This document shows, one piece after another, positions 26,393-34,964 of a stretch of DNA of 64,000 bases. Origin of the DNA: Sphingobacteriales bacterium (GTDB lineage: Bacteria; Bacteroidota; Bacteroidia; Chitinophagales; Chitinophagaceae); assembly GCA_016235125.1 (NCBI GenBank), contig JACRLZ010000002.1:930001-994000 (forward strand). Direction: 5' to 3'. Below the pieces are notes generated by a model. It made no database searches. It was not told the DNA's origin and saw only the letters and a program-made list of their open reading frames with translations. Made by a program: the position numbers and the translations under genes. Position 1 is the stretch's first letter. The number at the start of each line of letters is the position of its first letter.

Positions 26393-27883
26393 ATGAAATA
26401 TATATTCACAATTTGCCTGTTGGCAGTTGGTATGATAGCCTGCAAACAAAAAGCTGCAAAGGAAAATACAGCAGCAGAAAGTTTAGAGCCACTTGCCTAT
26501 ACATTATACAGCAGCAAGTCGGAACTCTTTGTAGAGTTCAAGCCCTTAGTAGTTGGACAAACCTCAAAATTTGCAGCACACTTAACGGTGTTGGGCGAAA
26601 CTTTTCTGCCCTTTACTGAAGGCACAGTAACCATAAGTTTTATGCAAGACGGAAAAGGTATTAAGAATATTGCCGATGCTCCCAGTTCTCCCGGCATTTT
26701 TCGTTTGGCATTACAACCTGCGCAGGCTGGTAAGGGTAAATTGGTTTTCGATATTCAAACCAAAGATTTTACCGACCGGTTTATTATTGACAGTATTCAA
26801 GTGTTTGATGATGAAAAAACAGCCATTGCAGCACAAACCAATGAAGCAGATGGCAGCGATATTTCCTACCTGAAAGAACAAGCATGGAAAGTAGAGTTTG
26901 CCAATGCACCCGTAATGAAGGAAACCATGTTTGATGTGGTAAAAGCAACAGGGGAAATTATTTCTGCCCCCGGCGATGAAGTAACCATTGCAGCCAAATC
27001 AAACGGAATAGTAAAGTTTGCAGGTAATAACAATATTACCGGTTCAGCTATCCGTTCCGGACAAACCATGTTCACAGTTACAGGCGGTGAAATTGCTTTT
27101 GAAAATATAGATGCAGCAAAAGAAACAGCAAGAGCAGAGTTAGCAACTGCAAAAACAGAATATGAAAGAGCAAATGAATTAATAAAAGACAAGCTGATAA
27201 CACAGGCAGAATTTCAAAATGCTAAACTTCGTTACGAGCAGGCACAAATCACTTTGAACAATTTAGGCCGTAATTACAGTGGCGGCAAAAGTCTTTCCTC
27301 ACCCATCAATGGTTTTATTAAAAACATAATGGTTAGTGAAGGGCAATATGTTTCTGCCGGTCAGCCATTGGCTACTATCACAAAAAACCAGCGTTTGATT
27401 TTAAAAGCAGATGTATCGCTAAAAGATGCTGATAAAATCAGCAGCATACAGGAAGCAAACTTTACCATTATTCAAAATAAACAGTCTTACAGCACAAAAG
27501 AGTTAAACGGAAAATTATTATCAGTTGGTAAAACAACTGCTGGTAATTCGCCTTTCATTCCGGTTCATTTTCAGATAGACAGCAAACCGGGAATGTTGCC
27601 CGGTTCTTTTGCCGAAGTGTTCTTAAAAACAATTCCCATCAATGATGCACTGGTAATTCCTGTTCCTGCTTTGGTAGAAGAGCAAGGTGTTTTTTATGTG
27701 TATGTGCAAACTGAAGGAGAAAGTTTTCAGAAAAGAGAATTGAAATTGGGTGCAAATGATGGGCAAAGAGTACAAGTCCTTTCAGGAGTTAGTGAAGGCG
27801 AAAGAGTAGTTACCAAAGGAGGTTATCAAATAAAATTATCTCAGGCAAGCGGTGCATTACCTGCTCATGGGCATGAGCATTAA
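26393..27883 (+). CDS. RND efflux periplasmic adaptor (CusB/CzcB-like lipoprotein)
   Basis: 496 residues; lipobox LLAVGMIAC. An N-terminal extension domain (about 30-150) precedes the membrane-fusion core: barrel-sandwich half near PGDEVTIAAKSNGIVKFAG, a helical hairpin (AKETARAELATAKTEYERAN), the second half SSPINGFIKNIMVSEGQYVS, then a beta-barrel and membrane-proximal domain. It bridges the pump and the outer-membrane factor. The C-terminus ends AHGHEH, another potential metal site, as in heavy-metal adaptors. The N-terminal extension is seen in CzcB/CusB types. The metal specificity cannot be fixed by eye. Confidence 0.92.
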   Translation: MKYIFTICLLAVGMIACKQKAAKENTAAESLEPLAYTLYSSKSELFVEFKPLVVGQTSKFAAHLTVLGETFLPFTEGTVTISFMQDGKGIKNIADAPSSPGIFRLALQPAQAGKGKLVFDIQTKDFTDRFIIDSIQVFDDEKTAIAAQTNEADGSDISYLKEQAWKVEFANAPVMKETMFDVVKATGEIISAPGDEVTIAAKSNGIVKFAGNNNITGSAIRSGQTMFTVTGGEIAFENIDAAKETARAELATAKTEYERANELIKDKLITQAEFQNAKLRYEQAQITLNNLGRNYSGGKSLSSPINGFIKNIMVSEGQYVSAGQPLATITKNQRLILKADVSLKDADKISSIQEANFTIIQNKQSYSTKELNGKLLSVGKTTAGNSPFIPVHFQIDSKPGMLPGSFAEVFLKTIPINDALVIPVPALVEEQGVFYVYVQTEGESFQKRELKLGANDGQRVQVLSGVSEGERVVTKGGYQIKLSQASGALPAHGHEH

Positions 27884-27900
27884 TGCAGTGGGTAGTAACC

Positions 27901-27927
27901 CACCCCTGCCCTCCCAAGAGGGGATGC
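27901..27927. repeat. C-run/G-run palindrome (R5), degenerate copy
   Basis: CACCCCTGCCCTCCCAAGAG followed by GGGATG. Same build as the insertion in ubiD: pyrimidine run, CCAAG, G-run. Confidence 0.5.
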
Positions 27928-28020
27928 TAAGCACAGCCCTTGCTTTGCAGAGAGGCTGAAAGAAATGGGAAATGTTGATAGTGTTAGTTAGTGAAGGTAA
28001 ATACTTTGAGAAACCGGGGT

Positions 28021-28050
28021 GCCTGCCCGACTGAGTCTTTCAGGCGGGGG
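28021..28050. repeat. CCTGCC/GGCGGG-type palindrome (R8), copy 2
   Basis: GCCTGCCCGACTGAGTCTTT followed by CAGGCGGGGG, imperfect arms CCTGCC and GGCGGG. Relative of 18301-18324. Confidence 0.5.
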
Positions 28051-28102
28051 TTGCTGCTATGAAAACGGAACGTACAAGAGTGCGACGCAACAGGCGATGC
28101 CA
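28050..28102. repeat. 48-nt GCGTCGCACTC repeat (R6), copy 1, reverse orientation
   Basis: The reverse complement reads GTTGCGTCGCACTCTTGTAC then a T/C-rich stretch ending CATAGCAGCAA. It aligns along its whole length with 31304-31352, which is inside the outer-membrane factor gene. Confidence 0.75.
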
Positions 28103-28142
28103 TGAAAAACTGAAGCTGGTTAAATAAAATAAAAACAAACCG

Positions 28143-31100
28143 ATGCTAAATAAAATAATAAAATTTTCATTAAATAACCGGGTGCTGGTTATAGCAGCAT
28201 CCATCCTATTGCTATTGACAGGAACATACACCGCTACCAAAATGGAAGTGGATGTATTCCCCGACTTAACAGCACCAACGGTTGTGGTATTGACCGAAGC
28301 ACACGGCATGGCTCCCGAAGAAGTAGAGCGATTGGTAACCTTCCCGGTGGAAACAGCAGTGAACGGAGCAGGAAATGTGCGGCGTGTAAGGTCATCATCA
28401 TCTGCCGGTATTTCTATTGTGTGGGTGGAGTTTGAATGGGGAACAGATATTTACAGGGCAAGACAGATAGTGAATGAAAAGATTAGTGTTGTATCCAATC
28501 AATTACCAATCGGTGTAAATGCACCGGTGATGGCGCCGCAATCTTCCATCATGGGAGAAATCATGCTGATTAGTGTTACCGGAACAGTTACCAATAAAAT
28601 GGATGTGCGAACTATTGCCGATTGGAATATCCGTCCATTGTTACTTTCCATTGGTGGCGTATCACAGGTCGTTGTTATTGGCGGAGAGTACAAACAGTTT
28701 CAGATACTGGCATCACCGCAAAAAATGAGTTATTACAATGTATCGCTAACAGAATTGCTGAAAGCATCGGAAGAAGCCAATCAGAATGCTGCCGGTGGTT
28801 TTATGAGCGAATACAGCAACGAATATATTGTAAGAGGCATTGGCCGCACAAGTGATTTGAATGAGTTGGGCAGGTCGTTGATAAAAACCGTGACTGGCAG
28901 CCCGGTTAAGATTGAAGATGTGGCGGAAATAAAAATCGGTTCAGCTATAAAGATTGGTGACGGTTCTTTAAAAGGTAATCCAGCCGTGATAATGACGGTA
29001 ATGAAACAACCCGGTACTAACACACTGGAGCTGACAAATAAAATTGATGATGCTCTTGTCAATTTAAAGAAAACATTGCCGCAGGATTTAACTATCAACA
29101 CAAAAATTTTCAGACAGGCTGATTTTATCAACGCCTCTATTGGCAATATTCAAAAAACATTAATTGAAGGTTCCCAGTTTGTTATCATTATCCTGTTCCT
29201 GTTTTTGATGAACTGGCGGCCTACATTTATTTCCCTTATTGCCATTCCGGTTTCTTTATTGGCAGCCATATTTACATTAAAGTGGCTGGGCTTTACCATA
29301 AATACAATGAGCCTGGGCGGTATGGCTATTGCCATTGGCGCATTGGTGGATGATGCAATTATAGATGTGGAAAATGTATTTAAACGGCTTAAACAGAATG
29401 CAGCCAAACCGGAAGCAGAACGAAAGAATAAGCTGGATGTAATATTTGATGCTTCGGTAGAAATAAGGACTTCCATTATCAACGCTACATTTATTATCAT
29501 CGTTGCTTTTGTACCGCTGTTCTTTTTATCAGGCATGGAGGGCAGATTATTAGCGCCATTGGGCATCGCTTTTATTGTTTCTTTGTTTGCTTCGCTGATT
29601 GTAGCTATTACGCTTACCCCGGTTTTGTGCAGCTATTTATTGTCGGGTGAAAAAATGTTGCAAAGACAGCACAAAGAAAGCTGGCTGGTTCGCAACTTAA
29701 ATACAGCTTATGAAAGAGGATTGAAAAGAGCAATGAATTTTAAAAACCCCATCATCGGAATTGCTGTAGCATTATTTATTGGCGCATTGATTTTATTGGG
29801 CACATTAGGCAGAAGTTTTTTACCGGAATTTAATGAAGGCTCATTGGTTGTGAGTGCTACCAGTTTGCCGGGTATCTCATTAGAGGAAAGCAATAAGATT
29901 GGGGCGAATATTGAAAAGACCCTGCTTACCGTCCCGGAAATAAAAATCACTACAAGAAGAACAGGCAGGGCAGAATTGGATGAACATGCACAAGGTGTAA
30001 ATGCTTCGGAGATTGATGCACCTTTTGTATTGAAAGAACGAAGCCGTGAAGATTTCATGAAAGATGTGCGACAGAAATTAGCAGGTGTTTCAGGAGCAAA
30101 TATTACAATCGGCCAGCCTATTGGCCACCGCATAGACCACATGCTTTCCGGTACAAGAGCCAATATTGCCATCAAAATATTCGGTACTGATTTAAATAAA
30201 CTCTTTACTATCTCCAATCAAATTAAAAGTACAATTGAAAACACAGAAGGTTTGGTTGACTTAAGTGTGGAGCAGCAGGTTCAAATACCGCAGATACAAA
30301 TAAAAGCCAACCGGGATATGCTGAGTAAATATGGTATTACCATTGGCGAATTTGCAGCGTTTACAGATATAGCATTTGCAGGTGAAAAAGTGTCGGAAGT
30401 GTATGAAGGCAATCAGCGTTTTGATTTAGTGCTTCGGTTTGATGAAAGTAACAGGGGCAATCTTGAAAAAATAAGCAACACTTTAATTGATACAAAAGAT
30501 GGTGAGAAAATACCACTTAACTATGTAGCCAATATTGTTTCCACAACCGGCCCCAATACAATTAACAGGGAAAATGTACAACGCAAAACAGTAGTATCGG
30601 CAAACGTTGCAGGCCGTGACCAAAAAAGTGTCGTAGATGAAATCAGGCAAAAGATAGAAGCCGATATTAAATTACCCGAAGGTTACAGGATTGAATATGG
30701 AGGGCAGTTTGAATCAGAGGCAGAAGCATCAAAAACTTTACTTCTTACATCTCTACTTGCATTAGTGGTTATTTTCTTTTTGCTCTACATGGAGTTTAAG
30801 AATATAAAAATATCAACTATCATTTTATTGAACCTTCCTTTAGCGTTGATTGGTGGTGTGTTAAGTGTATGGCTTACATCAGGCATATTAAGCATTCCTG
30901 CCATCATTGGTTTTATTACATTGTTTGGAGTAGCTACAAGAAACGGAATCCTCCTGGTATCACAGTACAAAACATTAACGGCGCAAGGTGTTCCTTTATA
31001 TGAAACTGTCATACAGGGTTCAAAAGACAGGCTAAGTCCAATTCTAATGACAGCATTAACAGCAGGGCTTGCATTGATACCATTAGCCCTGGGCGGCGGT

Positions 31101-31232
31101 TTGCCGGGCAATGAAATACAAAGCCCGATGGCAAAAGTGATTTTAGGCGGACTGTTAAGTTCCACCCTGCTTAACTTATTTATTGTACCCATTGTTTACT
31201 TCTTAGCAAACAGAAAAACAAAAAAGAAATGA
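28143..31232 (+). CDS. Heavy-metal RND efflux pump (CusA/CzcA family)
   Basis: 1029 residues, normal family length. The N-terminus has the first transmembrane helix (VLVIAASILLLLTGTYTATK) and the HME-RND mark VDVFPDLTAPTVVVLTEAHG. The central TM block has MAIAIGALVDDAIIDVENVF with the acidic residues of the proton path. The second periplasmic half begins near GRSFLPEFNEGSLVVSATSL, and the C-terminal TM block contains GVATRNGILLVSQYK. It exports divalent or monovalent heavy-metal ions from periplasm or cytoplasm by proton antiport. Cu/Ag versus Co/Zn/Cd cannot be decided without alignment of the periplasmic ligand residues. Its stop overlaps the start of the outer-membrane factor by 4 bp (ATGA). 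Confidence 0.95.
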   Translation: MLNKIIKFSLNNRVLVIAASILLLLTGTYTATKMEVDVFPDLTAPTVVVLTEAHGMAPEEVERLVTFPVETAVNGAGNVRRVRSSSSAGISIVWVEFEWGTDIYRARQIVNEKISVVSNQLPIGVNAPVMAPQSSIMGEIMLISVTGTVTNKMDVRTIADWNIRPLLLSIGGVSQVVVIGGEYKQFQILASPQKMSYYNVSLTELLKASEEANQNAAGGFMSEYSNEYIVRGIGRTSDLNELGRSLIKTVTGSPVKIEDVAEIKIGSAIKIGDGSLKGNPAVIMTVMKQPGTNTLELTNKIDDALVNLKKTLPQDLTINTKIFRQADFINASIGNIQKTLIEGSQFVIIILFLFLMNWRPTFISLIAIPVSLLAAIFTLKWLGFTINTMSLGGMAIAIGALVDDAIIDVENVFKRLKQNAAKPEAERKNKLDVIFDASVEIRTSIINATFIIIVAFVPLFFLSGMEGRLLAPLGIAFIVSLFASLIVAITLTPVLCSYLLSGEKMLQRQHKESWLVRNLNTAYERGLKRAMNFKNPIIGIAVALFIGALILLGTLGRSFLPEFNEGSLVVSATSLPGISLEESNKIGANIEKTLLTVPEIKITTRRTGRAELDEHAQGVNASEIDAPFVLKERSREDFMKDVRQKLAGVSGANITIGQPIGHRIDHMLSGTRANIAIKIFGTDLNKLFTISNQIKSTIENTEGLVDLSVEQQVQIPQIQIKANRDMLSKYGITIGEFAAFTDIAFAGEKVSEVYEGNQRFDLVLRFDESNRGNLEKISNTLIDTKDGEKIPLNYVANIVSTTGPNTINRENVQRKTVVSANVAGRDQKSVVDEIRQKIEADIKLPEGYRIEYGGQFESEAEASKTLLLTSLLALVVIFFLLYMEFKNIKISTIILLNLPLALIGGVLSVWLTSGILSIPAIIGFITLFGVATRNGILLVSQYKTLTAQGVPLYETVIQGSKDRLSPILMTALTAGLALIPLALGGGLPGNEIQSPMAKVILGGLLSSTLLNLFIVPIVYFLANRKTKKK

Positions 31233-32545
31233 AAAATTATTTATTAAATGTCGCAGTTAATAGAAGTAATTTATTTTTTTGTACCCGGCTGCATTACTAC
31301 TATCATCGTCCCTTGCGTCGCACTCTTTTACTTTCTGTTCATTACTCAGCAATTTTCAAAAATTTATCCTGCATTGCAGTGTTCCTGCTAATGCAGTGTT
31401 TTTTTACACAAACTACACAAGCACAAAATAGTGTTGACAGTGTAGTGAAGCAGGTGGAAAGAAATAATAAGTCTATCCAGACAAACAAAAAGTATTGGCA
31501 GGCCAGACAATCAGAGTTCAAAACGGGTTTAACTCCTTATGACCCGCAAGTGGAATATGACTATTTGTTTGGTTCGCCTGTTGGTGCAGGTAATCAAAAA
31601 GACTTTAGCATTACACAGCGATTAGACTTTCCCACTGCTTACAAGCGGAAGAAAGAACTATCCGGCCAGCAGATTGCACAAACAAGGTTGCAGCAACAGG
31701 TTTACCGCCAGGATATTTTGCTGGAAGCAAAATTACTTTTCTTGCAGGTCGTTTACCTGAACAAAAAAGGCGAGGAACTGAACAGAAGGTTACTGAATAC
31801 TCAAAAATTAGTAACCGATTATCAGAATAAGTTAGACAAAGGCGATGTAATTATCCTTGATGTAAACAAAGCAAGATTGCAGTTGCTCAATATTCAGAAC
31901 GAAGTAAAACTGAATGAGAATGAAAAGCAGGTACTACTTACCAAAATTTCAGAACTAAACGGCGGCATACCTTTAGCTATTAATGATACGCTGTATCCGG
32001 TTGTTCCAATTATACCAGACTTTGAAATATTAGACAGTACGATTGAAGCCAATGACCTTATTATAAAAGTATATGAACAGGAAAAGAAAATTTTGCAACA
32101 GCAAATTGCTGTACAAAAAGCAATGAACCTGCCAAAGATTGAAACCGGCTACCATTCGCAGGGAATATTGGGGCAGAGCTATAAAGGCTTCCATGCAGGT
32201 ATTACCATTCCATTATGGGAGAATAAGAATAAATTAAATGCAACAAAAAGCAACCTTGAATATGCTGCATCAAATACTGAAACACATCGTTTAAATCACC
32301 GTCTTGAAAACAAACAGTATTATGACCTGTTGGATGTAAGATTGAAAATGGTTCAGGAGTACAAAGAACTTTTGTCAACACTGAACAATACTACCCTGTT
32401 AAACAAAGCCCTTTCGTTAGGACAAATCACCATCATTCAGTATTTCTATGACGAAAGCTTCTATTTTACAGCTTACGATAAATACTTACAGGCTGAGTGG
32501 GAGTATCAGCAGGCAGTGGCAAGATTGTATAAATTTCAACTATAG
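31229..32545 (+). CDS. TolC-family outer-membrane efflux factor with repeat-derived leader
   Basis: 438 residues. The body from about residue 68 (NSVDSVVKQVERNNKSIQTN) shows the two-repeat helical pattern of TolC/CusC proteins: MNLPKIETGYHSQGI and the C-terminal helix DKYLQAEWEYQQAVARL. It forms the outer-membrane channel of the tripartite pump. Start 31229 overlaps the pump stop (ATGA coupling). Odd: residues about 26-41 (HRPLRRTLLLSVHYSA) come from the R6 repeat at 31304-31352, so the hydrophobic signal segment (LSCIAVFLLMQCFF) sits near residue 50 instead of the N-terminus. Export may be impaired, or a downstream start may be used. Confidence 0.88.
   Translation: MKNYLLNVAVNRSNLFFCTRLHYYYHRPLRRTLLLSVHYSAIFKNLSCIAVFLLMQCFFTQTTQAQNSVDSVVKQVERNNKSIQTNKKYWQARQSEFKTGLTPYDPQVEYDYLFGSPVGAGNQKDFSITQRLDFPTAYKRKKELSGQQIAQTRLQQQVYRQDILLEAKLLFLQVVYLNKKGEELNRRLLNTQKLVTDYQNKLDKGDVIILDVNKARLQLLNIQNEVKLNENEKQVLLTKISELNGGIPLAINDTLYPVVPIIPDFEILDSTIEANDLIIKVYEQEKKILQQQIAVQKAMNLPKIETGYHSQGILGQSYKGFHAGITIPLWENKNKLNATKSNLEYAASNTETHRLNHRLENKQYYDLLDVRLKMVQEYKELLSTLNNTTLLNKALSLGQITIIQYFYDESFYFTAYDKYLQAEWEYQQAVARLYKFQL
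31304..31352. repeat. 48-nt GCGTCGCACTC repeat (R6) inside the outer-membrane factor gene, copy 2
   Basis: CATCGTCCCTTGCGTCGCAC then TCTTTTACTTTCTGTTC...CAGCAA, aligned with the reverse complement of 28050-28102. Translated in frame into the leader of the outer-membrane protein. Confidence 0.78.
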
Positions 32546-32845
32546 CCAGGCTGCAAGTCAGGTACTTTGGGCAGGCACACAAACCCACTGCACAAAGCCA
32601 ACCTGCCTTGCCCAACGCTTCCGGGACACACCCTGCTTCGTTGGACACATTCATTCATTTCGACACACCACGATGAAGGGTATACCGCTAACATTGAGTG
32701 GCTGATGCACAACTCTGATAAAAAATTTTCTGAAAAATAATTTTGCTGCTGTTTTTTTGAACAGGTCAATTAAAAAAAGGAAACCGGTTGCAGATGATTA
32801 TAATGATTCACGGGCGGCCTTTTGAAAACCCCTTTCTTTGCAGTT
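32546..32845. other. Non-coding region downstream of the efflux cassette
   Basis: 300 bp without a gene. It holds the right copy of the shared hairpin motif (32571-32606), a GCCCAACG...CGTTGGAC inverted pair (32610-32645) and CCGCTAAC, the reverse of the GTTAGCGG found on the left side. A TTTCTTTG box lies just before ATG 32846. Confidence 0.6.
32571..32606. repeat. 35/36-nt motif shared across the efflux cassette, right copy
   Basis: GCAGGCACACAAACCCACTG then CACAAAGCCAACCTGC. Direct-orientation match to 25563-25597 with one indel and a few substitutions. Arms GCAGG and CCTGC form a small stem, extended by GGG/CCC-type flanks. Confidence 0.8.
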
Positions 32846-33295
32846 ATGAAGTTTAGAAGAAGGCTGTTTCTTTTTATCCCATTTCTTTTTTCACTCATTG
32901 CTTTTCATGCACCAACGGGTGAGAACATAAAAATCAGCATCCTGAACCTGCGTAATAACAAAGGCCATGTGCTTGTCAGTTTGTTCAACAGCAGTTCCGG
33001 TTTTCCTGATAGGCCCGAGAATGCAGTGAGAAAAGCACAACTCGCAATAAATAATTATTCTGCCTCTGTAAGTTTTACCGGATTACCATCCGGGAAATAT
33101 GCCGTAGCCATTCTGCACGATGAAAATGATGACCTGAAGATGAATACCAACTTTTTCGGTATTCCCAAAGAAGGCTATGGTTTTTCAAATAATGTAATGG
33201 GAACCTTCGGACCGCCATCCTTCAGCCGTGCCGGTTTTGATTTCACTGCTATCTCAGACTTGCAAATTGCAATTCTGGCCCGGTATGGTTGGTAA
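32846..33295 (+). CDS. DUF2141 secreted protein
   Basis: 149 residues from ATG 32846; an alternative TTG at 32822 lies inside the promoter-like TTTCTTTG and is rejected. A basic N-terminus and hydrophobic segment (RRLFLFIPFLFSLIAFHA) form the signal peptide. The mature part has LNLRNNKGHVLVSLFNSSSG, LPSGKYAVAILHDENDDLKM and the ending GFDFTAISDLQIAIL, the marks of DUF2141, a beta-sandwich exported family of unknown function. Single gene. Confidence 0.88.
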   Translation: MKFRRRLFLFIPFLFSLIAFHAPTGENIKISILNLRNNKGHVLVSLFNSSSGFPDRPENAVRKAQLAINNYSASVSFTGLPSGKYAVAILHDENDDLKMNTNFFGIPKEGYGFSNNVMGTFGPPSFSRAGFDFTAISDLQIAILARYGW

Positions 33296-33314
33296 TGGCG
33301 CAGTTTAAAAATAT

Positions 33315-33389
33315 TTCCCGCAAAGGCCACAAAAATCACTAAGGAAATCACTCTTTTATCTTTGTGTACTTAGTGTCTTTGTGGGAAAC
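33315..33389. repeat. CGCAAAG-type inverted repeat (R2), copy 2
   Basis: TTTCCCGCAAAGGCCACAAA then AATCACTAAG pairs with CTTAGTGTCTTTGTGGGAAA. Same CGCAAAG...CTAAG arm as at 194-264. Confidence 0.7.
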
Positions 33390-33463
33390 TGTACACTACC
33401 GTATGGCTGGTAAGCTTAATTTTTCATCAATTTTTCTATAACTTTAAGGAGCAAAACACTCCC

Positions 33464-34372
33464 ATGAAAAAGCTGATTTGTTTTATCCTTTTCTCAGTCG
33501 CAACCATCTTAGCCGTCCAGGCAAAAAAGTATGACTCTTTTCACAATTCCAAAGCCGATCCTTATGCCACATTTGATTCCATCTGGGTGGATTATGATAT
33601 TAAGGAGAATGATGTTTTAGGAATGAGGATACATGTTAAGTTCAGCGCTTATGGCATGAGGGACATGGATGCTTACCTGGCAATATACTATACTTATAAT
33701 GATGATATTTCCGGTGTGCTGAAAGACAAGAATCAGAAATTTGTCAGCAGTGTCGGCGATGTGGCTGTTTACAGAAGTATCAAACCGGCTTATGATCCTG
33801 CGATCTATGATGATCTGAGTGTTTTCATGCCATACAACGAATTGGATCTGGAGCCCGGCATTTATGACCTGACAATGGATGTGAAGATAATTTATAAAGC
33901 AGGAGGGGAGATCTCCCAACTCACCTACTACGATTTTGAATACAGCAAGCCCGGAAGCCCTGCTGATGTGGAATCAAATTCAAAAGTGGATGTTGTGTTT
34001 GATGAAATGTGGATTGAATATGATATTACGGAAGCCGGAAAAAAGGGTATGCGCATTCACCTGAAGTTTTCGGCCAAAAATATGAAGGGAATAGATGCTT
34101 ATGCCGCTATCTATTTTGAAAAAAAGAATGGTGAAAAGATTGACGGCCTCAATTCAGCATATAGAAGCAAGAACGGGCAGTTAGCAGTTTACAAAAGCAT
34201 TAAACCAGCTTACGATGACGCCGTGTATAAAGACCTGCAGTTATTTATGCCCTACGAAGAAATAAACGTAGGCAAGGGTAAATTTGACCTGAAACTGGTA
34301 GCCGATATTATTCTTACCAATGGTGACCTTGTAAAACACCTTGAAGACAGAATTTTTTGGTTTGAAAGATAG
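33464..34372 (+). CDS. Secreted protein with two tandem repeats of about 130 residues
   Basis: 302 residues with a signal peptide (FILFSVATILAVQA). Two homologous halves are clear. WVDYDIKEN, MRIHVKFSA, AVYRSIKPAYD and FMPYNEL in the first (from about residue 38) correspond to WIEYDITEA, MRIHLKFSA, AVYKSIKPAYD and FMPYEEI in the second (from about 179). Each half is predicted to be a beta-sandwich. No named family is certain. Exported location is supported; function unknown. Lies downstream of an R2 repeat and convergent with ndk. Confidence 0.75.
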   Translation: MKKLICFILFSVATILAVQAKKYDSFHNSKADPYATFDSIWVDYDIKENDVLGMRIHVKFSAYGMRDMDAYLAIYYTYNDDISGVLKDKNQKFVSSVGDVAVYRSIKPAYDPAIYDDLSVFMPYNELDLEPGIYDLTMDVKIIYKAGGEISQLTYYDFEYSKPGSPADVESNSKVDVVFDEMWIEYDITEAGKKGMRIHLKFSAKNMKGIDAYAAIYFEKKNGEKIDGLNSAYRSKNGQLAVYKSIKPAYDDAVYKDLQLFMPYEEINVGKGKFDLKLVADIILTNGDLVKHLEDRIFWFER

Positions 34373-34400
34373 TTCAAACCTTTGCCAGTTAACTTACAGA

Positions 34401-34817
34401 TTAAAATTGTTCCAGCACAGAAAACATGAAGTCACCTTCAATCTTTGCATTAGCATCGCTGTCGCTGCCATGAATGGCATTTTCAGCAACCGATGTTGCA
34501 TATAATTTCCTGATAGTGCCTTCAGCAGCATTGGCAGGATTGGTGGCGCCAATCAGTTCCCGGAAAGAAGCTACAGCATTTTCCTTTTCCAATATAGCTG
34601 CAATGATGGGGCCCCGGCTCATATATTCTACGAGTTCGCCATAAAAGGGTCTTTCTTTATGTACGGCATAAAATTCGCCTGCTTTTTCTGCTGAAAGTTT
34701 CAGCATCTTTAAAGCTTTTATTTTAAAGCCAGCTTTGGTAATATGATTTAAAATGGCTCCTGCATGGCCTTTCTCCATTGCATCGGGCTTGATCATGGTA
34801 AAAGTTCTGTTGCTCAT
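34401..34817 (-). CDS. ndk: Nucleoside-diphosphate kinase
   Basis: 138 residues, the usual bacterial length. Transfers the gamma phosphate of ATP to other NDPs through a phosphohistidine. [20 protein letters not shown] at the N-terminus, [15 protein letters not shown], and the active-site ENAIHGSDS (His near residue 116) are diagnostic. Cytoplasmic. Divergent from nrnA across a 147-bp region occupied by heptamer arrays. Confidence 0.97.
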   Translation of the reverse strand: MSNRTFTMIKPDAMEKGHAGAILNHITKAGFKIKALKMLKLSAEKAGEFYAVHKERPFYGELVEYMSRGPIIAAILEKENAVASFRELIGATNPANAAEGTIRKLYATSVAENAIHGSDSDANAKIEGDFMFSVLEQF

Positions 34818-34860
34818 AGTTCCGTTTGTTTATTTTTCGGCCGCAAAGGTAAGAGAAATC

Positions 34861-34942
34861 AGTCGATAGTCTGTAGTCATTAGTCGAGTAACGGAGTTCA
34901 GCAATTAAAGTTTTGACTCAAGACTAACGACTCCCGACTTTC
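34861..34942. repeat. Inverted heptanucleotide arrays between ndk and nrnA (R4)
   Basis: Left arm: AGTC at 34861, 34868, 34875, 34882. Right arm: GACT at 34915, 34922, 34929, 34936. All spacings are exactly 7. The arms are mutually complementary in their AGTC/GACT cores and could fold into one hairpin. Sits in a divergent promoter region. Confidence 0.88.
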
Positions 34943-34964
34943 TCTTAACTTCGCAGCCGTTTTA

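Larger units (their letters stand above)
27884..28142. other. Adaptor-pump intergenic region built from several repeats
   Basis: The 259 bp hold three repeat types in a row: an R5-like C/G-run (27901-27927), an R8 palindrome (28021-28050) and the 48-nt R6 repeat (28050-28102). Unusual inside an operon where genes otherwise nearly touch. A transcript would carry strong secondary structure here. Confidence 0.7.

Noticed and set aside
29150..30217. Long antisense frames inside the RND pump gene
   Set aside because: Antisense to a strongly conserved gene, with no family features.
25159..32845. Integron with gene cassettes
   Set aside because: No integrase in the window, only two candidate sites, and the sites match attC in outline only. 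Reported as a flanking-repeat finding instead.
34861..34942. CRISPR array
   Set aside because: Units are 7 bp with no unique spacers of 25-40 bp and no cas genes nearby.
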